From Chryseobacterium gleum (lineage in GTDB: Bacteria > Bacteroidota > Bacteroidia > UBA10329), in the NCBI GenBank assembly GCA_945903645.1, contig CAMDOM010000004.1, positions 1 to 64,000 on the forward strand: DNA of 64,000 bases, in the 5' to 3' direction. Shown in pieces: positions 7,840 to 16,052 of the stretch. The notes under the pieces were generated by a model. It searched no databases. It was not told the origin of the DNA and was given only the letters and a program-made list of their open reading frames with translations. Position 1 is the stretch's first letter. Each line of letters starts with the position of its first letter. The translations under genes and the position numbers were made by a program.

Positions 7840-9543
7840 ATGGATATTACACAGGAAGAAATTGTTAGTCAATTTGAAGCATTGATCGAGCGTCCCGTAG
7901 AAGAAACGCAACGCGAGGCACTTGAATTTAAAGCCCAGTTTTATAAGCTGCAACACGCCATGATTGCCGAAGACAGGCTTCAATTTGAACGCAATGGTGG
8001 CGATATGGCCGATTTTGTGGCAGATATAAATCCATTGGAAGAAAAATTCAAAGAACAGCTGAGCCGCTATAAGGACAACAAAGCCAAGTATGTTCATCGA
8101 AAAAACGAAGAAGAGAAAAAGCATCTTGCAGAAAAAACACAAGTAATTGCTGAGCTAAAGGCACTGATTGACAACGAAGAAAACATTGGCAAAAGCTTCG
8201 AACGCTTTAAAGATTTGCAAGATCGTTGGAGAAAAATTGGAGGTGTTCCAGCAGATAACGTGAAGGATTTGCAAAATGCCTACAAGTTTGAAACGGATCG
8301 GTTCTACTACAATATCACCATCAATAAAGAGCTAAAGGAATATGATTTAGCCAAAAACTTAGAGTTGCGCCAGCAATTGGTGGCCAAGTTGGAAGACTTG
8401 CGCAGCGAAGAAAAAATTAAAGATGTAGAGTTCATTTTGCACGCTGCCAAAGAGCAATGGGACGATTGCGGCCCTGTGCGTAAAGAAGATTATCCTGAAT
8501 TACGCGAGCGGTATTTCAGCGCTGTGAAGGATTTGCATAAGCGCATTCAAGACTATTATTCCGAGCGAAAAGAAGGCAACACTGCCAACCTAGAAGCCAA
8601 AAAAGCTATGCTAGCCGAAGTGGTTGCCATGGTAGAACAATGTTGCGATTCCTTGCCAAAGTTCAATAAAGCCACCGAGCGCCTTGAACAAATTAAGGAA
8701 GAGTGGAATCAAGTTGGCCCTGTAGAAAAGAAATTCAACACCAAGGTTTGGAAAGATTTTAAAGCTGCTCAAGACGCATTTTTCACTGCCAAGAAAGCAT
8801 TACTAGGCGAGGCGCGCGAAAGTTTCAAGGGACACAAGGATGCCAAAGTTGCTTTAATCGCGAAGGCTACCGCGCTGCAAACGAGCACCGATTGGAAAGA
8901 AACAACCGAGGAAGTGAAACGCCTTCAGCAGCAATGGAAAGCCATTGGTTCGGCTGGGCAACGGGACGAAAATAAACTGTGGTCAACGTTCCGGAAAGCG
9001 TGTGATGCATTCTTCGAAAATAAAAAACAGTATTTCGACACACTAGATGACCGACAAGCGGATAATCTGAAAGCAAAAGAAGAAGTGCTTAAACTGATGC
9101 TTGCTACCGAATTGAAGGGCAGCCGTGACGAAATGATGGCCGCTATCAAAGAATTGAACCAGCAATGGACTGCTGCTGGCCATGTGCCTAAATCGGATAT
9201 GGCGCGCATGGAAGAGGCTCACAAAAAGGCGCTTGATAAATTGTATGCTCAAATGAAACTGGACCGCAGCCAAGCGGTAACCATTCGTTTAAAGGATAAA
9301 TTGGAACGCGTTTCGGCAGAAAAAGGAGGCGGAGTGCAAGTGGAACGCGAAATGCGTCAGTTGCAACAAACCTTGAAAGAAAAGGAGAGCGAGCTTTTCA
9401 ACTACGAGAACAACATGGCGTTTTTCGCCAATGCCAAAAAGGACAATCCGCTTTTGGCAGCTGCGCAGAAAAACATTGAAAATCTAAAGGTTGAAGTGGA
9501 CGAACTGCGCAAGAAGATGAAAGTCTTCAGGCAGTTTTCGTAG
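7840..9543 (+). CDS. DUF349 repeat coiled-coil protein
   Basis: A 567-residue, highly charged, Lys/Glu-rich protein with no signal peptide. At least five repeated units each carry a W..xG or G.V pattern: LQDRWRKIGGVP, AKEQWDDCGPV, IKEEWNQVGPV, LQQQWKAIGSAG and LNQQWTAAGHVP. This is the hallmark of tandem DUF349 domains. The ends are predicted coiled coil (C-terminal LKVEVDELRKKMKVF). The biochemical role of DUF349 proteins is not established to my knowledge. The gene is preceded by TTTCTTTG at 7809-7816, a one-mismatch -7 box, and it converges with the gene ending at 9551. Confidence 0.85.
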   Translation: MDITQEEIVSQFEALIERPVEETQREALEFKAQFYKLQHAMIAEDRLQFERNGGDMADFVADINPLEEKFKEQLSRYKDNKAKYVHRKNEEEKKHLAEKTQVIAELKALIDNEENIGKSFERFKDLQDRWRKIGGVPADNVKDLQNAYKFETDRFYYNITINKELKEYDLAKNLELRQQLVAKLEDLRSEEKIKDVEFILHAAKEQWDDCGPVRKEDYPELRERYFSAVKDLHKRIQDYYSERKEGNTANLEAKKAMLAEVVAMVEQCCDSLPKFNKATERLEQIKEEWNQVGPVEKKFNTKVWKDFKAAQDAFFTAKKALLGEARESFKGHKDAKVALIAKATALQTSTDWKETTEEVKRLQQQWKAIGSAGQRDENKLWSTFRKACDAFFENKKQYFDTLDDRQADNLKAKEEVLKLMLATELKGSRDEMMAAIKELNQQWTAAGHVPKSDMARMEEAHKKALDKLYAQMKLDRSQAVTIRLKDKLERVSAEKGGGVQVEREMRQLQQTLKEKESELFNYENNMAFFANAKKDNPLLAAAQKNIENLKVEVDELRKKMKVFRQFS

Positions 9544-9550
9544 TCAAAAG

Positions 9551-10282
9551 CTAGAAAGGGTTTTGGGCAATTCCCAAATCCTCTAACGACTGTCCTGTTT
9601 TCAAATCGGTGATTTCTAAATCGAGCAATTGGCTATGGTGTGTGGTAGCTAGCCATGCGCCTGATGATTGCTGTACCCAATTGTCCCAAGTAAATGCCAC
9701 ACCGCCAATGGGAATAATCTTCACCCAAAGCTTCCACGCTTTTGGGCGGTAGTTCTCGTCCAAAATCCAAACATAGCTATCGCCCGGAGTTACGCCACCT
9801 TCCATGTAGGTTACCTTCAATGCTTCGGTGCCATCCTTTAATGTGACTATGCTGCGAACAGTGCCTGCATCAAATACCTTGGATGGCGCATAGACCCAAA
9901 ATCCATCGTTGCAAAAGGATTTCCAAGCGTTTTGCACGGCATTATCCGCAGCTTCTCCCGTTAGAAGAACTTCATCTTGATAGGCTTTTCCGGTAATGGT
10001 ATTGGCATCCAAAACAACACGCGTATTCGAAGAAATTACCTGAACCACGTTCTGCTCCTTGTCCCACAAGTAGTTGTTTGCCCCCTTAAAAGTCCAGGAC
10101 ACATAGCGAGTTGCATTCCAAGCGGAATCGTTTAATGCAGCAAGCATGTGCTCGGCCATTTGGTCGGCTTCAGGCCCTGTTTTGCCTTGTGGTTCAGTTT
10201 CGTGTACAGCGAGAAATACTGCCGCGCCTATCGCAGCAAAAACAAAAACGGTGATGACAAGACCTTTCAGAAACTTCTTCAT
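9551..10282 (-). CDS. Membrane-anchored hypothetical protein (243 aa)
   Basis: One N-terminal membrane segment (MKKFLKGLVITVFVFAAIGA) is followed by about 215 residues of periplasmic domain. That domain contains ARYVSWTFKGANNYLWDKEQN and a run of beta-strand-like sequence (SYVWILDENYRPKAWKLWVK). I have seen similar Bacteroidota proteins but cannot name the family. It begins 12 nt after the end of the C-terminal processing protease gene, so the two are almost surely co-transcribed. It might be a client or partner of that protease; this is inference from position. Confidence 0.75.
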   Translation of the reverse strand: MKKFLKGLVITVFVFAAIGAAVFLAVHETEPQGKTGPEADQMAEHMLAALNDSAWNATRYVSWTFKGANNYLWDKEQNVVQVISSNTRVVLDANTITGKAYQDEVLLTGEAADNAVQNAWKSFCNDGFWVYAPSKVFDAGTVRSIVTLKDGTEALKVTYMEGGVTPGDSYVWILDENYRPKAWKLWVKIIPIGGVAFTWDNWVQQSSGAWLATTHHSQLLDLEITDLKTGQSLEDLGIAQNPF

Positions 10283-10294
10283 TCACATTAATGC

Positions 10295-11893
10295 TTACTT
10301 GAAGGCCAACTTCAGTTTCTTGAAAGTTTTATCTTCTATGGCAGTAATAGCGGCATTCACAGCCTCGTCTTCTCGATTAATTACGCGGAAAAATTCTTCG
10401 GTTCTCCAAAGCGTACTTGCCACGCGGGCTTTTAAATTTAAGCGAATCCTTTTTCCGGAAACCACCATGCCTTCTCCATCATATTTCACACTGTCTTTTT
10501 CTGCTTGTGCTAGAAACTCATCCATAAACGGACCTTCCACTTGAAAATTGGTTTCGAAATCCTCATAGGTTGGGTAGGTTTTCTTCAGTTCGTCACGGTG
10601 CGCATCCACGTATTCGCTTACGAAGGTGAACAACACTCCTTTATTCAATATATCCCGCAGGTATTTTGAGTTTTCGCTGGTATCAATTGGGATGAAAATA
10701 TCAGGCATAATGCCACCTCCACCATAAACTACACGCTTGTTTTGGGTAAAGAATTTCTCATTCTCATTAAACTTGATACTATCGGCACTAAACCATTCGC
10801 CTTGCTCGGCCCTGCGCTCATTTTCTTTGCGATATTCCTCTTGACCTTCCTCGTAAGGACGTTGAATGCAGCGACCGCTTGGTGTATGATAGCGTGCCGT
10901 GGTGAGTTTTAGAGTAGAGCCATCGCGCAAACGAAACGGCCGTTGCACAAGCCCTTTGCCAAAGGACCTACGACCAATTATAAGCCCACGGTCTTGGTCT
11001 TGCACCGCACCAGAAACAATCTCGCTGGCTGATGCCGAACCTTCGTCAATGAGCACTACCAATTTACCAGTAGCAAAACTTCCCTTTGGCGTGGCATTGC
11101 TGTCTTTGCGTGGGCTGGTAGCACCTTCGGTATAAACAATGAGTTCGTTATTGTCCAAAAACTCATCCGACAAATCGATGGCAGTATTAAGATAACCTCC
11201 AGAATTTCCGCGCAAATCGAGCACCAAACTGGTCATGCCCAATGGTTTCAATTTAGACAGAGCAGTATTGAATTCTTCCATAGTGCTTTGCGCAAAACGG
11301 TTGATTTTGATGTAGCCCACTTCTGGTTTCAGCATATAGCCTGCATCCACGCTGTAAATTGGAATCTTATCGCGAACAATGGTGTACGCAATGGGAGCAG
11401 CCACACCTCTGCGCAAAATCTTAACGTTGACTTTGGTGCCTTTATCGCCCCTCAATTTCTTTAATACGTCATTGTTTGTGATTCCAATGCCCGCTACCAC
11501 GGTATCTTCAATTTCTACAATGCGGTCACCAGAGCGAATACCAAGTTTTTCGGATGGGCCGCCAGATATGGGCGATACAACGGTGATGGTGTCTTTCAAA
11601 ATATTGAACTGAACCCCAATACCCTCGAAATTGCCCTGCAATGGCTCGTTCATTTTCTTGTATTCATCGGCTGTCATGTATTCTGAATGCGGGTCGAGTT
11701 CCTGCACCATGGCCACAATTGCCTTATCAATCAGCTTGTCGAACGGTGGTTTCTCCACATACTTCTCGTCCATAAGGCTGAGCACTTCTTCAAATTTCAT
11801 ACGTGCTTCCCCTTTGATGTCTTGCTGGGCAAATGCACCAAACGAAAGGACGAGCAGTGCAAAAAGCGATAATCCTTCTTTCCTAAACATCAT
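10295..11893 (-). CDS. S41-family C-terminal processing peptidase
   Basis: A periplasmic serine protease of the CtpA/Prc type. The start is ATG 11893, giving MMFRKEGLSLFALLVLSFGA as signal peptide; upstream in-frame codons lie over the promoter. A PDZ domain runs from about residue 75 (GIGVQFNILKDTITVVSP; SEKLGIRSGDRIVEIEDT). The catalytic domain has VLDLRGNSGG, then GSASASEIVSGAVQD with the nucleophile serine, and GRRSFGKGLVQ with the catalytic lysine. The length of 532 residues is usual. A one-mismatch -7 box, CACTTTTG, lies at 11919-11926 on this strand. It leads a two-gene unit with the hypothetical protein downstream. Confidence 0.92.
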   Translation of the reverse strand: MMFRKEGLSLFALLVLSFGAFAQQDIKGEARMKFEEVLSLMDEKYVEKPPFDKLIDKAIVAMVQELDPHSEYMTADEYKKMNEPLQGNFEGIGVQFNILKDTITVVSPISGGPSEKLGIRSGDRIVEIEDTVVAGIGITNNDVLKKLRGDKGTKVNVKILRRGVAAPIAYTIVRDKIPIYSVDAGYMLKPEVGYIKINRFAQSTMEEFNTALSKLKPLGMTSLVLDLRGNSGGYLNTAIDLSDEFLDNNELIVYTEGATSPRKDSNATPKGSFATGKLVVLIDEGSASASEIVSGAVQDQDRGLIIGRRSFGKGLVQRPFRLRDGSTLKLTTARYHTPSGRCIQRPYEEGQEEYRKENERRAEQGEWFSADSIKFNENEKFFTQNKRVVYGGGGIMPDIFIPIDTSENSKYLRDILNKGVLFTFVSEYVDAHRDELKKTYPTYEDFETNFQVEGPFMDEFLAQAEKDSVKYDGEGMVVSGKRIRLNLKARVASTLWRTEEFFRVINREDEAVNAAITAIEDKTFKKLKLAFK

Positions 11894-12041
11894 GTTTTTC
11901 CTGTAATAAGGGTAACCCCAAAAGTGGTAAAAGTGTTTTCTCGAACAATCTGCAATTTCGCCAAAAGATGCCAATAAGCTAACAGCAGATGTTTGTGTTC
12001 AATTACTATGCGTTGCCCAATTTAACCGCGAGCAGTGCTCT

Positions 12042-13169
12042 TTAATGGATAAGATTGAACAGGCGTTTCCAGCGAATACGCTCCGAAAGTCCAGAGGCAG
12101 TGTTGTCTAACGAAAGCCAAATAAACACCGCTTTGCCCACAATGTGATCTTCGGGCACAAAGCCCCAAAACCTACTATCGGCAGAATTGTGGCGGTTATC
12201 ACCCATCATGAAATAGTAATCCATTTTGAAGGTGTAGCTCGTGGTTTCTTCCCCATTTATAAAGATGGTACCGTCTTCAATGCGCAATTCATTGCCTTCA
12301 TAGAGGGTAATAATCCGTTCGAAAATGGGTAGATTTTCCATTGTAAGTTCAACAGTAGCATCTTTTTTTGGAATCCAAAGCGGACCGAAATTGTCTACGT
12401 TCCAAAAGAACTTTTTGCCCTTATTGGACTGCATTGCCACATCCGAATTTGGAAATATATACTCGGCATATTCGCCTTTTTTGGCAATGGTTGGGGTTAT
12501 TTCCTTCACATTATTGAACTTCTTCATTTGCGCCACCGCTGCCTTTGTCATGGTGAGAGCAAAGTCGCCTTGGTTTGAAACGCGGCCGCCTTCGGTAATG
12601 TCAAATTTGCGCAGCACTTTGGGGTTGAAACCACTGCCGTCTGTTTTCACATTGTAAGAATACTGCATGCCGTCATTCTTTTCGGCTAGCTTTCCGTTTA
12701 CCCACAACTCGCGTTCGCGCACTTCTATCGTGTCTCCAGGAATGGCAACGCATCGCTTGATGTAGTTTTCGCGCTTATCTACTGGACGAAAATCTTCCAT
12801 GGGATAGTTGAATACCACCACATCGTTGTTCTTAATGCTTCCAAAACCGGGCAACCGGAAATAAGGAAGCTTAATCCATTCCAAATAACTTTTGGAATTG
12901 GTGCCTGGCATGGTGTGGTGCGCGAATGGAAACGCAATAGGTGTGTTTGGAATACGTGGGCCATAGCTCACCTTGCTTACGAAAAGGAAATCGCCAATAA
13001 GCAGCGATTTTTCCATAGACGAGGTAGGAATAGTGTAGGCTTCAATAAGGAATAGACGGATAATAGTGGCCGCTACTACTGCAAATAGAATGGCATCAAA
13101 CCACTCGCGAAAGAATCCCTTTTTCACTTGTGGTGCAGCTTTCTTCTTCTCCCAAAATTTTAAATTCAT
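12042..13169 (-). CDS. lepB: Signal peptidase I
   Basis: Leader peptidase cleaves signal peptides on the outer face of the inner membrane. One N-terminal membrane segment (AILFAVVAATIIRLFLIEAY) precedes the serine box IPTSSMEKSLLIGD. The lysine box is YIKRCVAIPGDTIEV and the C-terminal box is MGDNRHNSADSRFWGFVPE. At 375 residues it is longer than the E. coli enzyme type because of an inserted region between the lysine box and the C-terminal box, as in other Bacteroidota. It lies 78 nt downstream of dapB on the same strand, a pairing common in this phylum. Nine or more exported proteins in this window are presumably its substrates. Confidence 0.94.
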   Translation of the reverse strand: MNLKFWEKKKAAPQVKKGFFREWFDAILFAVVAATIIRLFLIEAYTIPTSSMEKSLLIGDFLFVSKVSYGPRIPNTPIAFPFAHHTMPGTNSKSYLEWIKLPYFRLPGFGSIKNNDVVVFNYPMEDFRPVDKRENYIKRCVAIPGDTIEVRERELWVNGKLAEKNDGMQYSYNVKTDGSGFNPKVLRKFDITEGGRVSNQGDFALTMTKAAVAQMKKFNNVKEITPTIAKKGEYAEYIFPNSDVAMQSNKGKKFFWNVDNFGPLWIPKKDATVELTMENLPIFERIITLYEGNELRIEDGTIFINGEETTSYTFKMDYYFMMGDNRHNSADSRFWGFVPEDHIVGKAVFIWLSLDNTASGLSERIRWKRLFNLIH

Positions 13170-13247
13170 GTGTGTTGGATAAAATTATTGTTAGGTGTGA
13201 ATGGGGCTAAAGTGCCTCATTTCCTACTGAACTCAAAATACGGGAAA

Positions 13248-13991
13248 TTATTGGGTGAATCCTTCGAATTTAACATCTCTTATGATGTCGGTCATGGTGT
13301 AGATGCCTTTTTTACGGGCCACAAGCCATTCAGCAGCAATCACAGCACCATGGGCAAAACCTTTACGACTTTTTGCAGTGTGTTTTAGTTCGATGGTATC
13401 AATATCCGAATCGTAGGTAACCACATGCGTGCCCGGACTGGCATCATCGCGGTGGGAAATAACGGGCAATTCCCAACCCTTTTTGGCATCATGGTCCACC
13501 CACACATTCTTGCGGTTTACCTTATCCAAGATATCTTTAGCCAAATGAATGGCAGTGCCACTGGGGGAATCCACTTTGCTTTTGTGGTGGGTTTCATCAA
13601 TGCGAATGCTGTAATTGGCATGGTCGTTCATCAAGGCGGCCAAATGCTGATTAATTTCAAAAAACAAGTTGACCCCGATACTAAAGTTGCTAGCATAAAA
13701 CAAACGTTGCTCATGTTCGCGGCACACTTCCTGCACGTGCTCTAGCTGTCCAAACCATCCAGTAGTGCCTACAACCACGGGCACCTTAGCATCAAAACAT
13801 TTGAAGATGTTGCCCACCACACTTTGGGGCATGCTAAACTCAATGGCCACATCTGCTTGACCCAATTGGTCTTCTTTGCCCGTCCAATCGTCTGGATCAT
13901 TGAAGGTTACTAGTATTTGATGCCCACGTTGCAAAGCAATTTGCTCAATCTCCTTGCCCATTTTACCATATCCTGATAGTGCTATTTTCAT
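13248..13991 (-). CDS. dapB: 4-hydroxy-tetrahydrodipicolinate reductase
   Basis: DapB reduces the dihydrodipicolinate precursor with NAD(P)H in the lysine and meso-diaminopimelate pathway that feeds peptidoglycan. The N-terminus holds the dinucleotide motif SGYGKMG (residues 6-12). GTTGW lies near 75-79, and the substrate-binding and catalytic stretch ETHHKSKVDSPSGTA spans about 133-147. At 247 residues it is full length. It has its own promoter box TAAATTTG at 14026-14033 on this strand, leaving a leader of about 30 nt, and it likely leads the dapB-lepB transcript. Confidence 0.95.
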   Translation of the reverse strand: MKIALSGYGKMGKEIEQIALQRGHQILVTFNDPDDWTGKEDQLGQADVAIEFSMPQSVVGNIFKCFDAKVPVVVGTTGWFGQLEHVQEVCREHEQRLFYASNFSIGVNLFFEINQHLAALMNDHANYSIRIDETHHKSKVDSPSGTAIHLAKDILDKVNRKNVWVDHDAKKGWELPVISHRDDASPGTHVVTYDSDIDTIELKHTAKSRKGFAHGAVIAAEWLVARKKGIYTMTDIIRDVKFEGFTQ

Positions 13992-14025
13992 CTGAAGTGC
14001 GTTGACTTATGGCTATGCTAGCTGG

Positions 14026-14033
14026 CAAATTTA
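14026..14033 (-). promoter_or_regulatory. -7 box of dapB (TAAATTTG on the minus strand)
   Basis: This is a perfect TAnnTTTG match on the reverse strand, ending 34 nt before the dapB ATG. Unlike the uvrB, ribD and mtaB boxes it leaves room for a normal leader. Confidence 0.6.
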
Positions 14034-14099
14034 GACTTTTAAATATGGGATAAAAGCACAATTTTCGCTTTTGTACGGACCAATGTGCCTTTAGCAAAA

Positions 14100-14333
14100 C
14101 TAAGCGCCCTTGTGCCGAAAGCTACGATAGAGTGCAACAGTGGCGTGACGCAATCCCATCGTTAGGGCATAAAGCGCAACGGTAAGGACAAAAATGAGCA
14201 GGGACATCATACCAATCTCAAACAGGTTGGTGGCGATAGATGAATTACGCACATCACTATCGATTAAGAAACCCGCTATGGACAGCACTACCGACATAAC
14301 GAACATGGGAAACAATCGTTTTTTGAGTTGCAT
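14100..14333 (-). CDS. Small two-helix membrane protein (77 aa)
   Basis: Residues 9-25 (MFVMSVVLSIAGFLIDS) and 43-62 (MSLLIFVLTVALYALTMG) form two membrane helices, followed by a basic tail (RHATVALYRSFRHKG). No family is recognised. The ATG and frame are clean. It lies between dapB and another small membrane protein, all on the reverse strand. The basic C-terminus suggests both ends face the cytoplasm. Confidence 0.6.
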   Translation of the reverse strand: MQLKKRLFPMFVMSVVLSIAGFLIDSDVRNSSIATNLFEIGMMSLLIFVLTVALYALTMGLRHATVALYRSFRHKGA

Positions 14334-14378
14334 GTGTTTAGTTTTTACCGTAACGGAGAATTCAACAAAATAGTGGAA

Positions 14379-14807
14379 TCAATTTAAAAGAATTACCGCC
14401 TGCCCGCCACTAGCATCCCCCGCCAAATAAGCCATGGGGAAATACGCCCCTGCAACATCCAAAATGCTATACCACAAAGGCGATGGCAACATAAATATGC
14501 TTGCAATACCGCCTACTATAAAAAATGCCCCAACGCCCAATGCCAAGCGCATCGGTTGGCTAGCAGCCAGCAACGCGGCCACAAGGGCACCTACAAACGT
14601 GCCGAACGCATGCGCCAAAAATGGCATAATGAAGTGCTTGGGCTGAAACAAGTGCATGGATGCTTTCAAGCCTTCGGTGGTGGTCACGTCTGCCCCATCG
14701 GGAGGAGGAATAATGGAACCGCTATGGGTGATGATGCCCATGTTGACCACACTGCCCACCACAAGACCACCGACTACTGCTAGAACGTTTCTAATTATGG
14801 GATGCAT
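14379..14807 (-). CDS. Four-helix membrane protein (142 aa)
   Basis: The start is placed at ATG 14807 (MHPIIRNVLAVVGGLVVGSV), because codons upstream of it read as non-protein sequence and overlap the 3' part of the SRAP gene. About four hydrophobic segments are seen, with a polar loop ITHSGSIIPPPDGADVTTTE after the first. The motif GALVAALLAASQPMRLALGVGAFFI and the end SILDVAGAYFPMAYLAGD recall a group of conserved Bacteroidota membrane proteins of unknown role. No catalytic residues are evident. Confidence 0.65.
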   Translation of the reverse strand: MHPIIRNVLAVVGGLVVGSVVNMGIITHSGSIIPPPDGADVTTTEGLKASMHLFQPKHFIMPFLAHAFGTFVGALVAALLAASQPMRLALGVGAFFIVGGIASIFMLPSPLWYSILDVAGAYFPMAYLAGDASGGQAVILLN

Positions 14808-14866
14808 CAACTTAAAATGTTCGTTAAGAATACCGCTAATGTATTGTTTAAATGTACTAAGAACTG

Positions 14867-15643
14867 CTAAGACTCTAGGGCTTCCTGCAATTCGGTGTCG
14901 AATGCCAATTCGGGATAGGTATAAGGTGCTTTGGCCTCTGGGGTGTTGCCCGCAGCAAGCTTGCCTACCAAGGGCCTGACGGTATGTGCCTGCAATGCTA
15001 CATTGGGCGTGGGCACTTCGGGAGTGGCGAGCCATTGTTCCAATTGGTCGGGTTGCAGCATTAGCGGCATGCGCGAACCTTCTGCCTTGGGGCTATTATG
15101 CAACGTGGCCATAAGCCCTTGACCCATGGTGGTAACTATGGCAAAAGAGCGCATCACTTCACCCGTTGAGGCGTTCACCCATTCGTCCCACAGGGCGGCC
15201 ATAAGCAAAGGAGCTTCTGTTGGGCTGTGCACATAAAAAGGATAGGCCTGATTCATAAAATGGTGGTATTCGTAAAACCCACCCACAGCCACTACGCCTC
15301 GCCCAGCAGCAGTGCGAAATGCTGGTTTGTCTTCCATGGTTTCGTTGCGGGCGTTGAGGCATTCGTTGGCCAGCTTGGCTGCTGTGGCCGCATCGCCACA
15401 CCAATGTGGAACCAAGCCCCAATGCATGGGTACTACTGTGGGTTGGCTGGTAGGCAATGCCATAACGAGCAACAGCGGATGGACAAATCCACTCACGTTG
15501 TGGTGCACCCTTGGCATGGCATCGCCACTTTCGCTCAGGTTATTGTACTGGTCTATAAGGGCATTGATGGCATCGGTGGGCGCGCCTTTGCGCTGGGCAT
15601 GGCGTATTTGTTTTTTAAGCAAACCATCAATGGTGTAGCACAT
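14867..15643 (-). CDS. SOS response-associated peptidase (SRAP/YedK/HMCES family)
   Basis: SRAP proteins crosslink through an N-terminal cysteine to abasic sites in single-stranded DNA and shield them. Met is followed directly by the required Cys2 (MCYTIDGLL). The family motifs WGLVPHW, LNARNET(M)EDKPAFR, GFYEYHH and the ending HNSPKAEGSRMPLML are all present. In the last of these the usual H..R.MP.IL histidine is HN and the MP is kept. The length of 258 residues is normal. It is the first of three genes on this strand. Confidence 0.9.
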   Translation of the reverse strand: MCYTIDGLLKKQIRHAQRKGAPTDAINALIDQYNNLSESGDAMPRVHHNVSGFVHPLLLVMALPTSQPTVVPMHWGLVPHWCGDAATAAKLANECLNARNETMEDKPAFRTAAGRGVVAVGGFYEYHHFMNQAYPFYVHSPTEAPLLMAALWDEWVNASTGEVMRSFAIVTTMGQGLMATLHNSPKAEGSRMPLMLQPDQLEQWLATPEVPTPNVALQAHTVRPLVGKLAAGNTPEAKAPYTYPELAFDTELQEALES

Positions 15644-16052
15644 GTGGCGATACTATAACATGGCGTTTTGCCTACTGAGGAAACCCATTTTTTGCCCAAC
15701 AGGTAATCGTTACAATGTCGCTGTTCGATAGCTTGCTAGAACCTTGGGGGATAGCATTGCATTCGCTGCCGTGGTTTATGGAGCACAGCAATTTGTGTTG
15801 GTCGAAGGTGCTGAATTACTTTCGTTTGAGGGGCTAAAAATAGCAGAAGCCGAGGAGCTGCGCGTGTGGGTCAGCAGTAGGGCTTCGGGCAAGTCTATCC
15901 GCCATTTGTATGCCGTTTCACATCATTAGTCGAATAGTAACCTACACATTCTACTTTTGCCCATCCAATAGTGTAAAACGTCAGGCTGCGGATAATTCTA
16001 CAGGAATACCCACCGATATATTTGCCACTGCTTTAACTAAAAAACAAAGGGA
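15644..16052. other. Intergenic region between divergent SRAP and M43 genes
   Basis: Two overlapping short forward frames are open, neither persuasive. ATG 15715-15837 gives 40 residues (MSLFDSLLEPWGIALHSLPW...). A TTG-initiated frame at 15744-15929 gives 61 residues. They share DNA and cannot both be real; one may be a gene remnant. The promoter of the M43 gene (TATATTTG, 16017-16024) lies at the right end. Confidence 0.5.
16017..16024 (+). promoter_or_regulatory. -7 box of the M43 protease gene (TATATTTG)
   Basis: This is a perfect TAnnTTTG match 28 nt before the ATG at 16053, giving a short leader that contains an AAAGGGA purine run just before the start. Confidence 0.6.
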
